The notes under the pieces: model-generated
What the model saw: only the letters and a program-made list of their open reading frames with translations
Database searches by the model: none
What the model was told of the DNA's origin: nothing
From: Geosiphon pyriformis
Lineage: Eukaryota; Glomeromycota; Glomeromycetes; Archaeosporales; Geosiphonaceae
DNA: 64,000 nt
Assembly (NCBI GenBank): GCA_016748015.1
Contig: JAAOMT010000697.1
Span: forward strand, 62,001-126,000
Direction of reading: 5' to 3'
Translations under genes and position numbers: made by a program
Shown: positions 19,313-32,018 of the stretch, one piece after another
How the letters are laid out: each line of letters opens with the position of its first letter
How positions within the stretch are numbered: the stretch's first letter is position 1

Positions 19313-20018
19313 ATGTTAATTTTGAAAATACTTTTTAACTTATAATAATTCCTAAAAATTAAATTAATTATTTTCAAAAAAACTACAGTTTTAATAATAA
19401 ATTTATAAGATTTTTTTTATATAGAAAAAACACAAAAATTATTTTAGAATTTACTTACTAAAACTTTTAAAACAAATTTTAAAAAACACAATATTTATTT
19501 TTATTAATATTTTATCAAATATTATAATTTAACAAAAACTTCAAACAATATTTTAATAAACAAAACAATAAATTTATTTTTATTTATATATATTTTTATA
19601 TTAAAAAATTACTTTACAAAAAAAAACTTGAATTAATAAATTTTACTTTTAAAGTTATATAAAATCAGATTTAAAATAAATTTAAGACAATAACTAAATC
19701 AATAAACATTTATTACAAGATTAAAATAGCTTTTAAACTTTATTATTTATTTAATATTTGTAAAAATATTTTATAAAATTTAATATATTAAAAAACTTAC
19801 AAAATTAAAATTTCAAACCAAATTACTTTAATAATTTTAGATACTATTTAGAAATTATAAACAGTATTTGAACTTTAATAAAATTTAATTTTAAAAAAAA
19901 ATTATATTATTAAACAAAAATTAAATTATTAGTTAACATAAAATTACTCTTATAATTTTTATTATAATTTATTACTTATTATTTTTGTTAAATAATTAAA
20001 TATAAAAGACTTCTTTTT
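19313..20018. other. AT-rich stretch with no recognisable gene
   Basis: This is about 700 bp of A/T-rich sequence with frequent stops in every frame between the Gy1-c LTR and LINE-A. I see no coding similarity or clear repeat. It may be decayed transposon DNA. Confidence 0.6.
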
Positions 20019-20263
20019 CTTCTGTTTTAAATTTTTTAAAGAATATATTTTTTTGAAAAAGAAATTTTCTTATTTTTTCTTGTTGTTTTTTTTTAACATT
20101 TTTTATTTTAATAATCTTTTTATTATAAACTTAAAAGCAAAAAAAAATTTAAAACTTTTCTTCTACATTCAAAATTTTTTAAAGAGTATTTTTTGAAAAA
20201 AAAGTTTTTTATTTTTTCTGTTGTTTTTTTTTCAATATTTTACAAACTAATAACTTATTCATT
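20019..20263 (+). repeat. Two tandem copies of a ~140-bp LINE-A 5' UTR unit
   Basis: Two diverged direct repeats begin near 20019 and 20159. Each has ttcttct, then a tttttaaag block, then a Lys-codon-like gaaaaa tract, then ttttcttgttg followed by a long T run. They lie immediately upstream of LINE-A ORF1, in the position of the 5' UTR monomers known in some LINEs, so they may be promoter monomers. Confidence 0.5.
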
Positions 20264-22134
20264 GTGGATTTGAAGGCTGTTTCAAGCAGTGACATAATTA
20301 AAAAAAAGACACTTAAGAAAGCTTTTTATGATCCTGCTAGTGTTTCTTTTTTTCAGAAAAAGAAAATTGTATTAGAAAATATTAAGCACTTGGGTAATAA
20401 AAAAAATGTTTCTCTGGTAAAATCTAATTTTAGTAGTAGTGTTTATTCAAACATAGCAATGAGTTTAATGAGAATGAAAATAGTGGTTTTATGGCTGATA
20501 TATATGATAGGTTTCCTCTGGATTTAGCTACTATTACTCTTAAAGCAAAAAGAATAAATACTGACATAGTTTGTAGTTTTTTTTTTGGTTCTCTGGATTT
20601 TGAAATATATGATGAAATTAAATCTTTTTCATCTTCTCTTGATATCTTCTTAGACAAAAGATAAGTTAACTTCAAAATAGTAAAGACTTAGATAGAAGTA
20701 TTAATCAAAAAATCTTTTGCTTTAGACATTAATCTTTCAGTAGTTGAAAGCAAATTGATTATAGCAAAGACTCAGATAATCAAAAAGATTTTTTTAGTAA
20801 TCAATAATTTTGGAAAGGGGCCACTACTCACTTAAAATTTGAAAAGATTATTAGATTAACATTTACATTAGAGAAAAATATGAAAAAAACCACTTTATTG
20901 ATAAAAAAAAAAGACATCATTGTAAATACTAATTTCAAAAAACAAGAAATATGTTTAAATTAGGTTGTGGTCATTAAAGAAATTTCCATGAATTTGTTAA
21001 AAAAAATAATTATTGTTACAGTTGCTAAATATGATCAGATTACATCTATTAAAATACAATTCATTAGATTATAGCAGAAAGCTATAGTAGAATTTACTAA
21101 ATTAGGACAGACTAATTATTTGATTTTTAAGTAGTCATTTTTTATTAAGAAAGACTTAATACATGTAGCAAAAACTGTAGAAAATTGGGATACTTAAATG
21201 TTTAAAAATCAATTCAGGACACTTTTGTTTATATTGCTAGTAGAAATAACTACTTATAATTTTGGTGCTCTATTAAAGAGGACTAATAAGAAAACTTGTA
21301 TCATTAATTATTTATTTAATATTGGCAATAAGATTTGTTGTGTTATAGTTGGCTTTAAGTCAGAAAAAAAATTGAAATTAGCTTTTTACATAAAGCTTAT
21401 TCTAAATAGTATTAAGCTTTCTTGGACTAGATTAGAACTGGTTTGTTGTAAAAAATATGGGTGCTTTGAACATTTTGCTTTGGAGTGTAATGTACCAATT
21501 GCATTTATTTTTAAGCCTTCAAAATTATTTAAAAGAGTCATTTCAGATGTAGATTGTCTTTAATTGACAAAATTGTACACAAAAAAAAATGTCTTTATTT
21601 CCTATTCTACTGTTTTTGGTGGCAATTTATGAGCTTAAGTTGTGTTATTGGCTTTAGTTCACAATAATGCTCTCTCTGATTCTGGTTTTTCTACTTTTGG
21701 TGTTTTAAGTGCTGTAAAAATTCTTTTTTTTTATATTGTGTTTTGTTAATTGAAGCTCACTTGGCTTTTTTGAAATGCTTATTAGAATTATTGACTGATT
21801 AGATTTCTGATGTTTTATGCAAGATAAAAAATTTGAAACTAATCTTTTTGGTATTTGTTTCTTGGTTTTTTGCTTCAGTTTCCTCTTTAGTTTTGGGTTT
21901 TGGTTTGGATTTGAATATAGTATTAAACTGTTCAAATATTTTGCTTCTATCTTCTTTTATGATCATTGCTAAAGCTTTAGTTTTGGATCCAAGTAGTTTA
22001 AAAGTTTTGACCACTAAGATGGACAGTCTGAAATCAAAATTGATTGCTTTTAAGACTTTTATTGATTTAGTTCTGGTAAAGTTAGATCAGTTGTGTGTTG
22101 GCTTAGTTTCTTCTATAAATTTTTCCTCTCAATA
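20264..22134 (+). pseudogene. LINE-A ORF1 (gag-like, CCHC)
   Basis: This is a nucleic-acid-binding ORF1 of a non-LTR element. It begins with a DLKAVSSSDIIKKKTLKKAF stretch (present first codon GTG), runs through a basic region, and has VVIKEISM and TSIKIQ segments typical of an RRM-like fold. The 121-codon piece at 21198-21563 ends in a knuckle, CKKYGCFEHFALEC, where the second Cys is Tyr (TGT to TAT). After a Pro/Ser-rich gap the C-terminal part (KVLTTKMDSLKSKLIAFKTF and LVKLDQL, 21980-22110) looks like a coiled coil. LINE-B carries the same layout at 28650-31065. Stops and frameshifts are scattered, so it is not functional. Confidence 0.75.
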
Positions 22135-23628
22135 AGTAAGTTGATCTAGAAAATAGCTATGTATAATATTAAAAAAATAAACAATATAGCTAAATAGGAA
22201 GACATAATTAAATAACACAATAAATTTGGCAATTGGATTTCTATTATTACTAAAACAAAGCTAAAAAGACAGATTAAATCTTGAGTTAAGAAGAGATTTC
22301 AAGATATAAAAGTTTTTCTGGTTTAGACACTAGTTATGTAAGTATTAGAATAGTAATAATAATAAACAATATTCTGGTTTAACATATGCACAAAATTTCT
22401 AAAATCTTTGGTTATTTTATTTTAGTTTGTTTGTTTTTTGGCAACAAAATTTCAGTGTTAATTTTGGGATTATATGCTGATATTTTAGCTAAAATACAAT
22501 TTGATTAAGCTTGTAAGATGAATTTTTTTATTTTAGAGGCAATTAATTCTAGTTCTTATGTTGTGTTAGATAGTAATTTTAATAAAAATAGAAAAAAGTA
22601 AAATGCAAGTTTCAAAAAATGTTTTGATCTGAACTTATGCAACTTTTTTTCATGTAAGTTAGTTGTTAAGCTTTCTATATAGTGCAATTTAAGAAGTATA
22701 GAAAAGACTATTGATTATATTTTAGTTAGTAAACATCTTTCATTAATTATAATGACTTAAAGTGTTGATAATATGTTTGATTTTTTTTGATACTAATCAC
22801 ATAGCTGTCATAGTTTTTTTGGTTTTAAAAATCTTTTAGATAAATGTCTAAACATGATTCAAAAGCAAACTAATAAAAACCAATGAAAGTTTAAAATTAA
22901 AAATGCAGATAAGACTAAATAGACCTGTTTTAAAAATTGTGTTTTTAATAAGCTGCTAAAAGTTACGAGTAAATTCACATGTGCTAAAAGTTTTAGCAAC
23001 TTAGATCCTATGTAGAAGAAGTTAAAAAAGGTAATGATAAGTTTAGCTAACACTACTTTCTCCAAGTTTTGGTTCAAAAAATTCAGACATTTTGTAAACA
23101 AAAAATTATTAAAGTTTCACAAACTGGAATTGCTGATTGCAAAGATTGTAGAAAAATTAAGCATAGATAATAGGTCTGATTATAATTATCTTTTTAAAAA
23201 GTGGCTAATACTAAATAATATAAAGGCTTCCAAAATAGACACTATAGTTTAAAATAATACAAATATAGATAATGTATTGAAACAGTTGTTATTAATCAAA
23301 AAAGAATACAAAAAGTCAAAATATTGTGAATTAAATGTGACTGAAAATGTGGTTATTAAAAAAGCAATTAAAAAGCAAATGAATAATTTTAGTTCTAACA
23401 AGAGCAATATAATAAAGAGTGTGCTAAAAAACTTTTTCATAAAATGGTCCTAAATTATTTGTTTATTGAAAAGAAATTGGTTTTGAAGCTAGATAATATA
23501 ATATATAAAGTTAATGAAATTATAATAGATTGGACAAGGAAACAAAAAATATTGCTGATGCTGTCTATTATATTGTCTTGCCAATATGAGCCATTAAGTT
23601 ATGTTAAAAAAAACACTTTTTTTAATAT
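22135..23628 (+). pseudogene. LINE-A ORF2: apurinic-type endonuclease and linker
   Basis: Translated fragments match an exonuclease-endonuclease-phosphatase domain: LILGLYAD, VVLDSNFNKN (from the GDFN box), KTIDYILVSKH, and an FFD-stop-NHIAV version of the S/T-D-H box near 22785-22810. The linker towards RT follows with RFHKLELL-type helices and an open stretch at 23034-23252. A solo LTR interrupts the gene at 23629, just before the RT domain resumes at 24365. The endonuclease would nick the target DNA to prime reverse transcription. Several stops show it is dead. Confidence 0.7.
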
Positions 23629-24364
23629 TGTTATGGTTAAAACTCATACTTTTTATTAGTTATTACATATAATTAGCCACACTATTTTTAGATAGTAATT
23701 ATTGATCTGATTAATAACCTGACCATTAACCTGATTATTGACTTAATTATTGATTTGATCAATGACTTAATCATTAACTTAATTATTGACCTGATTATTG
23801 ACCTAATTATTGACCACTTTTGATAGCTATATAAGCAATAAATCTTTTAGCTGTAAAAAAACATGTCAGAAAATAAGGCATGTTAGAAATTAAGGAAATA
23901 AAATAAATAAAATAACGACTTTTATCTCAATTCTTCTCTTATCACTAATTTTTTTTTCCCTATCTTTAAATATCCAAACATTTTGGAATAAAAGATTACT
24001 TGTTGGTTATTTTCTATCTTTTTCTGAAACATGTAATTGTAGCATTTGAAGATTATTGAATAAAACATGATTGAAGAATACATCTAATATCTGATATTAA
24101 ATTCTAAGAGTGCCAACATGAAGCATAAAATTATACCAGTGTGTGATTATTTGTTGACAGTATAAACTATTCTTTTATCTTCAGATTCTCTGATTATTTT
24201 TTGAAAAGAATAGTGACTGAAATATTTTATAAGACTAATTTCGCACATTGAATCTATACTCATTTAATTTGCTCTTTAAAGTTGAATTCCCTTTGATTCC
24301 TTTTATCACCCTACAATTCTGTTTTCCTTTGCTATCTATTAGCTTGTTATTCCAATTTGTAACA
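23629..24364. mobile_element. Solo LTR in LINE-A (736 bp) with 12-bp tandem array
   Basis: The ends are TGTTATGG and TTTGTAACA, and the flanking 4-bp duplications are atat (23625-23628) and acat (24365-24368), one transition apart. LINE-A coding similarity stops at the left edge and resumes at the right edge. No coding capacity was seen. It belongs to a different LTR family from Gy1 and Gy2. Confidence 0.8.
23701..23817. repeat. Tandem array of ~12-bp ATTGACCTGATT units
   Basis: Nine and a half consecutive 12-bp units vary around attgacctgatt (attgatctgatt, aataacctgacc, attgacttaatt and similar). The 12-bp register is kept throughout, inside the solo LTR. Confidence 0.9.
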
Positions 24365-26079
24365 ACATAATAGATGAAATTAGTTTTAGTAAATTGATCT
24401 TGGTAATTAATAAATTATCTGATGACAAAGCAGCTGGTTTATCTAACATTTCAAATGAACTATAGAAGCACTGTAGTAATAGAATACTAGTGTGTTTTTT
24501 GAGTCTGCTTAATTCTTGTCTGGCTTTTGAGAAAGTTTTAATTCTTTGAAAAAAGATTTAAGTATTAATGTTTTCCAAACATTATAATTGAAATGGTGTT
24601 TTGATAAACATATAATTTATTGCTTTAATTAAGACAGCTAAAAAGATTCTATTCAAAATTTTATCAGATTGCATTTCTGCTGTAAATATTAAAAATAATA
24701 TTCTTTGCAGTAACAACTTCTTTGTTTTGAAAAGTACTTTGATTCAGTCTCTAGTATTTGCTGTTAGCTTAATAGTAAAAAATGCTTTGGAAAAGAGCTA
24801 AGAAGTTTGGTTTGTCTTTTAGGATATATATAAGACTTATAATTTAGTTAATTGGTATTATTTGGCTGTTAGTTTAAAACAAATCAAAATATACAACAAG
24901 TTTATAAGGTTTTTTGAGAACATTTACATAAACAAGATTAATAGAGTAATAATTAATTTTAGTCTTTTAGATAGTTATAAAATGCTAGATGGGCTGAATC
25001 AAAACAAAGTGTTCTTATCTCTTTTGTAGAAGATTTTTTATGATTCTTTGTTATGTAAAATCAAAAGGCAGAAATATTTGTATGAGTATAGAATTAATTT
25101 AAACTTTATGACATAAATAGGCAAATTAAAAGCTAGTAAAAACAAATTTTTATTTTTTGTAGTGGATGTATTTGTTAATGATACAATTTGGATGAAGAAT
25201 AGTTAAGCTTTAATACAATACATTTTAGATATTGTTAGTAAGTTTTTTAAAATAAATAATATTTCTATTAATAATAACAAGACTATAGTGATTCTTATTA
25301 ATCAAAGAATTAAAGTTACATTCTTGTATATTTGTGGTTAATCAATCTCTGTAACCAAGTATGGTAAGCATTATAGATATTTGGGTATCTATTTATTAAC
25401 TAAAGATATATTTAATTTCAATCTGGCCAAAACACAGTTTAATATTAAGTTCTTTTCAAATTTGGTTTTAAAAAAAACATTGTTAAATAAGCAGTTTTCT
25501 TATTTGATCTCAATTGTTTTACAGCTTATTATTAGTTACTAAACACAATTCTGCTTTATTTTAAAGAATTTATGTCAAAAATGAGATTTTTTAGTAAGGA
25601 AGGGGCTAAAATTTAAAGCCAAGTTATCTAAAAAAAATTTTAGTAAAGTTTTGCATTACTTCTCTCTTTATAAATTGAAATTGTTTACACAATTACAAGC
25701 AGAAGGCAAAATTGTCTTATTGATTGCATTTTCTAATACATCCAGAATTTTTGATCAGTTGTTTGAACATTGCTTTTTGGACTTGCAAGTTTTGGAATAG
25801 GCTCTGATAAATCTTTTGTAACATCCTGTTAAATTGATAATTAGTTTTGTTAATAATTTTCTGGATACTAATATCTTCTTGGCCAACAGCCTGCTCAATG
25901 TATTTTGTAGTTCTGGTCACTTTTCAATATTAATAATCTTGGAAGATCTATTTTATTTCAATGTGGTCCGTTTTTTGAAATATTTTGGTGTTGTTTTTGG
26001 TAACAGGTTATTAGATAAGCATGAGTTAATTATAAATTAAAAAACTTTTTACCATTGAAAAAAACTGGATTTTAGGAGT
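24365..26079 (+). pseudogene. LINE-A ORF2: reverse transcriptase
   Basis: RT begins with DEISFSKLILVINKLSDDKAAGLS (24375-24445; given here in part), continues through NSCLAFEKV, KILSDCISA and the LDGLNQ box near 24985-25005, and reaches the catalytic box VFVNDTIW (FVND at 25171-25182). The usual xxDD is changed to ND, so the first catalytic Asp is Asn. Thumb fragments follow (YLGIYLLTKD). At 25834-26040 an open stretch reads FLDTNIFLANSLLNVF and LLDKHELIIN. The gene is interrupted at 26080 by a second solo LTR. Frequent TAA/TAG codons show long decay. Confidence 0.78.
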
Positions 26080-27050
26080 TGTTATCAGAGGTTTTTGGTC
26101 TCTTTTTTTGAATGTTGTTAATGTTGATTTGCTGTGATTCATGTTCTTAGGAAGTAGTTGGACCTCCAGTAACTAAATTTATCTTCAAATTATCTCCTAT
26201 AATTTGAACTGCTGGGCTTATAAGTGGAATGGCCAATTCCATACCAGTTGCTTTGTGTAGTTATATTGTAGTAAACATCAACTCTTTCCCAAGAATTGCT
26301 TATCTAGAAGCTCACTAAAAATGTGTAGCTACTTTGCTGTAAAAGTCAACTTTTCTACAGGAATTTTGTCTGTAGAATACCCTAATGATTATGATAAGAA
26401 AAAAAAAAAAAAGTAAAAAAAAAGTAAAAGAAATAGAATTCTGTCAAGAGAAACGTTTTCTATCCAGGTCTGAAGTCACTAACAGTTTATTGAAATTGGT
26501 AGCTAATCAATTTCAAAACGTTAGTTGTGTTAAGGGAATTTCAAGTGCAATAATCAAAGGATTTAGGTTTCGAATATTTAATTTTTATTTGAAATGTGTA
26601 AAAGATGATTTGTTTCAATTAAGATATCTAAAGTAAGATACTATAGTAAGATACTATGAGAAGATACATTTTCTTGAAGAGAAAAGTTCTTTTTTTATAC
26701 AACTTGTTGTAGTACTAGTCTTTGAACTTGCACTTTTTTCTTTGCTACAATTTGGGTGAACTAAAGATACATTTCGGCAAACTACAAGTTATTTCACTGA
26801 ACTATTGATTATTTCGGCCAATTTTCATTAATTTCGGCGAATTTTGATTATGTTAAATGGTTCAGGGTATTGTGTAATTTAATCATCTTAATTTCTATTG
26901 TACAAATCGGATTATTGATTAAGTAATAATATTTGATAATTTGATTAAATAATAAGTGATAATCGAAATGATAATAATATATACTAATTAATAATAAGAA
27001 TTATGAGAGTAATTTCATGTTAATTAATAGCTAAAATTCTACTGGTAACA
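26080..27050. mobile_element. Solo LTR in LINE-A (971 bp), exact GAGT duplication
   Basis: It starts TGTTATCAG and ends CTGGTAACA (9-bp imperfect inverted ends), flanked by exact gagt at 26076-26079 and 27051-27054. LINE-A similarity stops and resumes at these points. Inside are an 83-codon ORF (26385-26636), starting after an A-rich run, that matches nothing I know, and repeats containing atttcggc at about 26770-26845. Confidence 0.85.
26770..26850. repeat. ATTTCGGC-containing degenerate repeats
   Basis: Units near 26772, 26808 and 26831 share atttcggc followed by an A/T-rich spacer (atttcggcaaac, atttcggccaat, atttcggcgaat), with a diverged unit between. They keep CpG-containing gcg/cgg sequence within an otherwise AT-rich LTR. 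Confidence 0.6.
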
Positions 27051-27054
27051 GAGT

Positions 27055-28640
27055 ACAGTATTATTGTAGTTTAAAAAAACTATAAGTTATATAAATAGGC
27101 ATCCTATTATTTTTGGTAAGATGGTCTTGGCTTCTGATTGCTCAAACTTTCTTTGCTCAAATGGCTTTTTAGATATTTAAAAATATCTGCATAGTTTGTA
27201 AGCAGATAATTTTAATGTGTATACAGATAGTTTGTTAAAACAGTTGGATACTTTAAGAGTTGCTAATGGAGTGGGAGCTTATTTTTCAGATTTTAAAATA
27301 AGAATAGGTGTTAAAATACATGGTTTGCTGTTTTTTACAATAACTGAACTTTAGGCTGTTATATTGGTATTAAAATATGTTCCTTTATTTTGCTTAATAA
27401 TTATATACATAAACAATTAAGTAGCTTTAAATATATGTACTTTAAAACTTGCACTTTGCTGGCCAGATTTTTAAAACAAATTCTGAGTCAAAAGACACCA
27501 TATAGTTAACTTGATAAGATCCAAGAATATTTTGGTCAAGTGGATAAAAGTTAAGAATTATTTAAGAATTGTTGACAATGACAAAGCTGATGTTTTTGTG
27601 TATAAAACAGCACATTTTGGTTTTATTCTTCCTGAAAAGGTGCATAAAAAATATATTATGTCTAATGGATAAGTTATTTTAAAAAACATTTACCATTTTG
27701 TTTGAAATATTTATTAATCTATTTGTTGTACTTGATAAAAAGCCAGTTTTAGTACTAATGTTATTATTAAGTTATTAATTAAGAACATAGACTGAATTAA
27801 TACTGCTGTAATATGGTACTCAGATTCTTATATGCTATTAGAATTTACAAACAAAGCTTTAACTGTTCTTTGTATATATTTAATAAAAACAGTTTATAGG
27901 AGATTGCTAACAACTATAAGAAAAAAACTATGATAAAAATTATTCAGATATGCTTTGTTTATAATATGATAATATTGAGTTGTCAGATCATGTTTTTATT
28001 TGTTTAAAGAAGGCTAATGTGTATTCTGGTATATTATTAAGTCATATAAATTTGTAGAAGTTTTTAACATATAACTCTTCTCTATCTTTTTTTGTAGTAT
28101 TACATAAACTCTTTTCTGGAATTTTGAATATTAGCAACTATACAGTTTTATGTAAAAGCTTTGTTTTTAAGGATTGAGTAAACAAAGCAGCTTTGATTTT
28201 TAAGAATAGAAAGAAAGCAGTATTGATGACTGTTAATTTTGTTTACAGTTTGGCTGAAAAGCATCAAAGTAAGTTGTAATTGTTTAGAACTAAGTTTAGA
28301 ATAGACATAAAAAAGAGTGGTTTAATTAGCAATATTAAATTGGTTCCTGCAGTTTTATGTAATGTGTTGGGCTTTCTGTCTGAAGATGTTATTTAGTTAC
28401 TTGATATTATTGAATTTTTTGTTGTTAGTTTTAATTTGTATAAGACATGCAAATTTTTTTCAGCTGTTAATAATAGTGTAAAAGTTTATATAAATATATA
28501 GTATTGTCTAAATTGGCCTAAGTGGCTGGTTATATATAATAAATATGTAAACCATGTTTAGTTAGATTTACATTTTTGTTTTTGTATACTAAATAGTAGT
28601 TGGATCACATTTATTAATAATAATAATAATAATAATAAAA
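27055..28640 (+). pseudogene. LINE-A ORF2 RNase H, C-terminal region and 3' tail
   Basis: RNase H is recognised from VYTDSLLKQLDT (27218-27255), then GVGAYFSDFKIRI, ITEL, IIIYINN and the LVKWIKVKNYL block. A C-terminal Cys/His region follows near 27940-28010 with DHVFICL. The 3' end (28505-28640) is homologous to the tails of LINE-C and LINE-D: a segment like gcctaagtggctggttatat, then ttggatcacatttatt, then a (TAA)n run at 28613-28637. Retrotransposition is not possible, given the stops and the FVND active site upstream. Confidence 0.78.
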
Positions 28641-29433
28641 TAAATTTAAAAGCTACTTTAAGTAATAGCATGTTTAAGAAAAAGATGTTTAAAGAAGCTT
28701 TTTATAATTTTGCTGATAGTTTTTTCTCACAAAAAAAGAGAGTTACTCTTGATAATATTAATAGTATATCTTTTTAAATTTGGTTATTATTACTTTTAAA
28801 GCTAAAAGAACAAATACAAATATGATTTGTGGTTTTTTTCTTAATTTTCTTAATTTTGATATAGATAAGAAAGTTGGATTACTTTTATCTTCTTTTAATA
28901 TTTTTTTAAAGAAAAAATGAGTTAATTTCAAAATAGTAAAAACTCCAATAGAAATGGTCATTAAAAAATTTTTTGTCTTAAATATTAATCTTTCAACAAT
29001 AAAAAACAAATTAACAACAGCCAAAATTTAAGTAATCAGAAAAAATTTTTCAACAATTAATGATTTTGAAAAAGCTACTACTTTCTCAAAATTTAAAAAA
29101 ATAATCTAATTTATATTTACATTAGAAAAAAACATGAATAAAGTCATATTATTGGCTAAAAAAAAAAAGAATTAAAGTAAACAATAATGTCAAAAAACAA
29201 GAAATTACATCAGATTAGGCTGTAATAATCAAAAAAATTCTTATAAATATACCAAAAAATATGATTATTGTCACAGTATTTAAATATGATTAAATAATGT
29301 TAATTCAATTACAATTAGTCAAGCTATGACAAAAAACTATAGTAAAATTTGCCAAATTAAATCAGATTACTTAATTAGTATTTAAATAGTTATTTCTAAT
29401 TAAAAAAAACTCAATATATATAATTAAAGTCAT
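28641..29433 (+). pseudogene. LINE-B ORF1, N-terminal part
   Basis: It matches LINE-A ORF1: NLKATLSNSMFKKKMFKEAF, SFFSQKKRVTL and ITKILINIP-type stretches. It ends at the solo LTR at 29434, at the point equivalent to LINE-A about 21174. All frames contain stops. Confidence 0.7.
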
Positions 29434-30215
29434 TGTTGCAGATAATTATTTGAGATGTTAGAACAAATAACAAATTTATAACTTGGTGCTCAATAGCTGG
29501 GAATATTGGTAATTTCTGAAGGTTTTTGTAATTTGAAGGTTTTAGTTGAGTCTTTTATATAATGAACAAATATTTAACTAATGATTTTTTCTGTGAATTT
29601 CTTTCTTTAACATAATAGCTAGTTTATTTTAACAGTTATGCTTTTCTGATAAGCTATTTTTAAATTTTTACTCTTGTTTTTGAGTTTTTTACTAGACTAT
29701 TCTTAATATTAAATATTTAGTGTTTAATCTTTTTAATCAATTAATAAAACAACAAAAAAACAAAATAAATAAAATAAAATAAAATAAAAAAAGAAAATAA
29801 AAAATTAATATCATATTAATAGTTATAATTAAGAGCTATTAGTCTAGAATAGTTAAGTATTAAATTCTATTAACATAAAGTATTAATAGTGGAAAAGTAA
29901 TTAATATTCTTAATTAAGAAATAATAATATAGATTAAATAATAATTAGATATTTTATTAATATTAATGTAATTTTACTTCAAATTATAGAAAACTATCTT
30001 TTGAAGAAAAGAATATTGTTGTTTTAAACTAATCTTAAATTCTCAATACTTTTTTTGTTCTTAATACTTTTACTATATATACATAATTTATTTTATATAA
30101 AATTCCTTAAAATCTTTCAATTCTTCAAAAAAAATCCTGGAATTTTTTTTTATTATATTTATTTTTGATTGGCTATTTTACTTACTATTATAATTTTTAA
30201 TTTCTATAAATAATA
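29434..30215 (-). mobile_element. Solo Gy1-related LTR in LINE-B ORF1
   Basis: This 782-bp LTR lies in minus orientation. On the plus strand it begins tgttgcagataatt and ends tttctataaataata, matching the reversed ends of the Gy1 LTR. It includes reversed gagctattagtctag and atgtcaat-like segments. The 4-bp flanks are tcat (29430-29433) and ttat (30216-30219), one C/T apart. ORF1 of LINE-B resumes at once. Confidence 0.82.
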
Positions 30216-32018
30216 TTATAAAATCTAAATGTTAAAAAATTGTTTTAAAACACTTTTGTTTACTTTGTTAATAAAAACAACTGCTTATAATCTTAGTACT
30301 TTATTAAAAAAAACTGGTAAGAAAACATACATTATTAATTGATTATTTAAAAATGGCAATAGAGTTTTTTGTATTAACTTCAAATTAGATGAAGCTTTGA
30401 AATTAGCTTTTCATATAAAACTTATTTTTAGGAGAGTAAAATTTTTTTGGGCTTGATTGAAATTTGGTTTGATGTGAAAAATATAAATATTTTGATTATT
30501 TTTCTCTTAAGTATAATTTTGCAGACTCATTTGTCATAGTCACAAAAAAATTTATAAAAGATTTGTTTTAAATAAATACTGTTTTCAATTGGCATATTTG
30601 TATGTTAAAAAAATGTTTCTATCTTATAACCAATATTGTTTGAAGACAAATCTTGGACACAAGTTGTTTTTTTAATTGTTTTGATATTGCTTCTTCTATA
30701 TTTTAAAATGCTTCTTAAATTAACAATCAGTTAGCATCTTTAAAATAATTACTAAAACTGTTGGCTAACTAAGTATTTAATATTGTATACAGACTAAATA
30801 ACATAAATTTGATACTTCTCTCTTCTATTTTTTTTTTGTGTCTTCTATCTTAATAAACTTGACTGGTTTTAATTTAGGTTTGATTTTGAATATAGTCTTG
30901 GATAACTTACAAATATTGTTTTTTTTTCTTTTGTCAACAATAGACATGATTTCAGATTTGGATACAAGCAGTTTTAAAGTTTTAACTGCCAAGATAGGTA
31001 GTCTAAAATCGAAATTAATTGCTCTTAAGATGTTCATATTTTTTGTTCTGACAAAATCAGATTAGTTGTATCTTAATTATGGTGTTTTGGTTTTTTTTAT
31101 ATTTCAATAACTAATTAGCATTTAGAAGTTTGTAATGTATAATGTTAAGAAAATAAACAATTTAGCTAAACAGAAGGATATTATTAGATAATATAAAAAT
31201 TTTGGCAATCAGATTTTTATTATTTCTAATATTAAGCTAAAGAAACAGACAAAGTTTTGAATTAAGAATAGATTTTAAAATATAAAAGTTTTTGTTTCTG
31301 GTTTAGACATTAGTTATATGGATACAAAGATGGCAATAGTAATAAATAATACTTTTACTCAACATATTTACAAAGTTTTTAAAATCTTTAGTTACATTTT
31401 TTTAATTTGTTTGTAGTTTGGTAATAAAATTTTAGTGTCAATTTTGGATTTATATATTGGTGTTTTGCTTAATGTGCTATTTGATTAGACCTGTAAGATG
31501 AATTTATGTATTTTCAAGACAATTAATTCAAGTTTTTATGTTATGCTAAATGGCAATTTTAATAAAAATGGAAAGAAATAAAATATAAGTTTCAGAAAAT
31601 GTTTTGATCTGAGCTTGTACAATTTTTTTTCTAATAGATTAGTTGTTAAGCTTTCAATTTAAAGCAATATAAAAGATGTAAAAAAAACTATTTATTATAT
31701 TTTTGTTAATAAGCATATTTTATTAACCATAATAAGTTAAAATATTAATAATGTGTTTAAGTTTTTTAATACTAATCACATAGCTGTCATGATTTTTTTT
31801 GGCTTAAATGGCTTTTTGGATAAGTGTTTAAATACATTTTAAAAGTATATTAATAAAAACCAATAGAAGTATAGGACCAAAAATGCAAATAATATTAAAT
31901 AAACATATTTTAAAAAATATGTCTTCACTAAGCTATTAATAATAATAAATAAATTTACAAATATAAAGACTCTTGGCAATTTAGATGCTATATAAAAATA
32001 ATTAAAGAAAATAATAAT
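30216..32018 (+). pseudogene. LINE-B ORF1 end and endonuclease
   Basis: It resumes with LFTLLIKTTAYNLSTLLK, matching LINE-A 21210-21270, and then a degenerate knuckle region (about 30460-30530). The C-terminal coiled segment (KVLTAKIGSLKSKLIALKMF, 30978-31040) follows. Endonuclease fragments are NIKVFVSGLDISYMD, LNGNFNKNGKK, TIYYIFVNKHI and FFNTNHIAVMIF (31280-31800), so the terminal His box is better kept than in LINE-A. It is cut at 32018 by the hAT element. Confidence 0.72.

Noticed and set aside
19313-20018. Candidate non-coding RNA or tRNA genes
   Set aside because: No A/B box or cloverleaf could be recognised in this or other AT-rich gaps.
23701-23817. Possible CRISPR-like or telomeric array
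   Set aside because: Units are contiguous 12-mers without spacers, inside a solo LTR of a eukaryotic genome.
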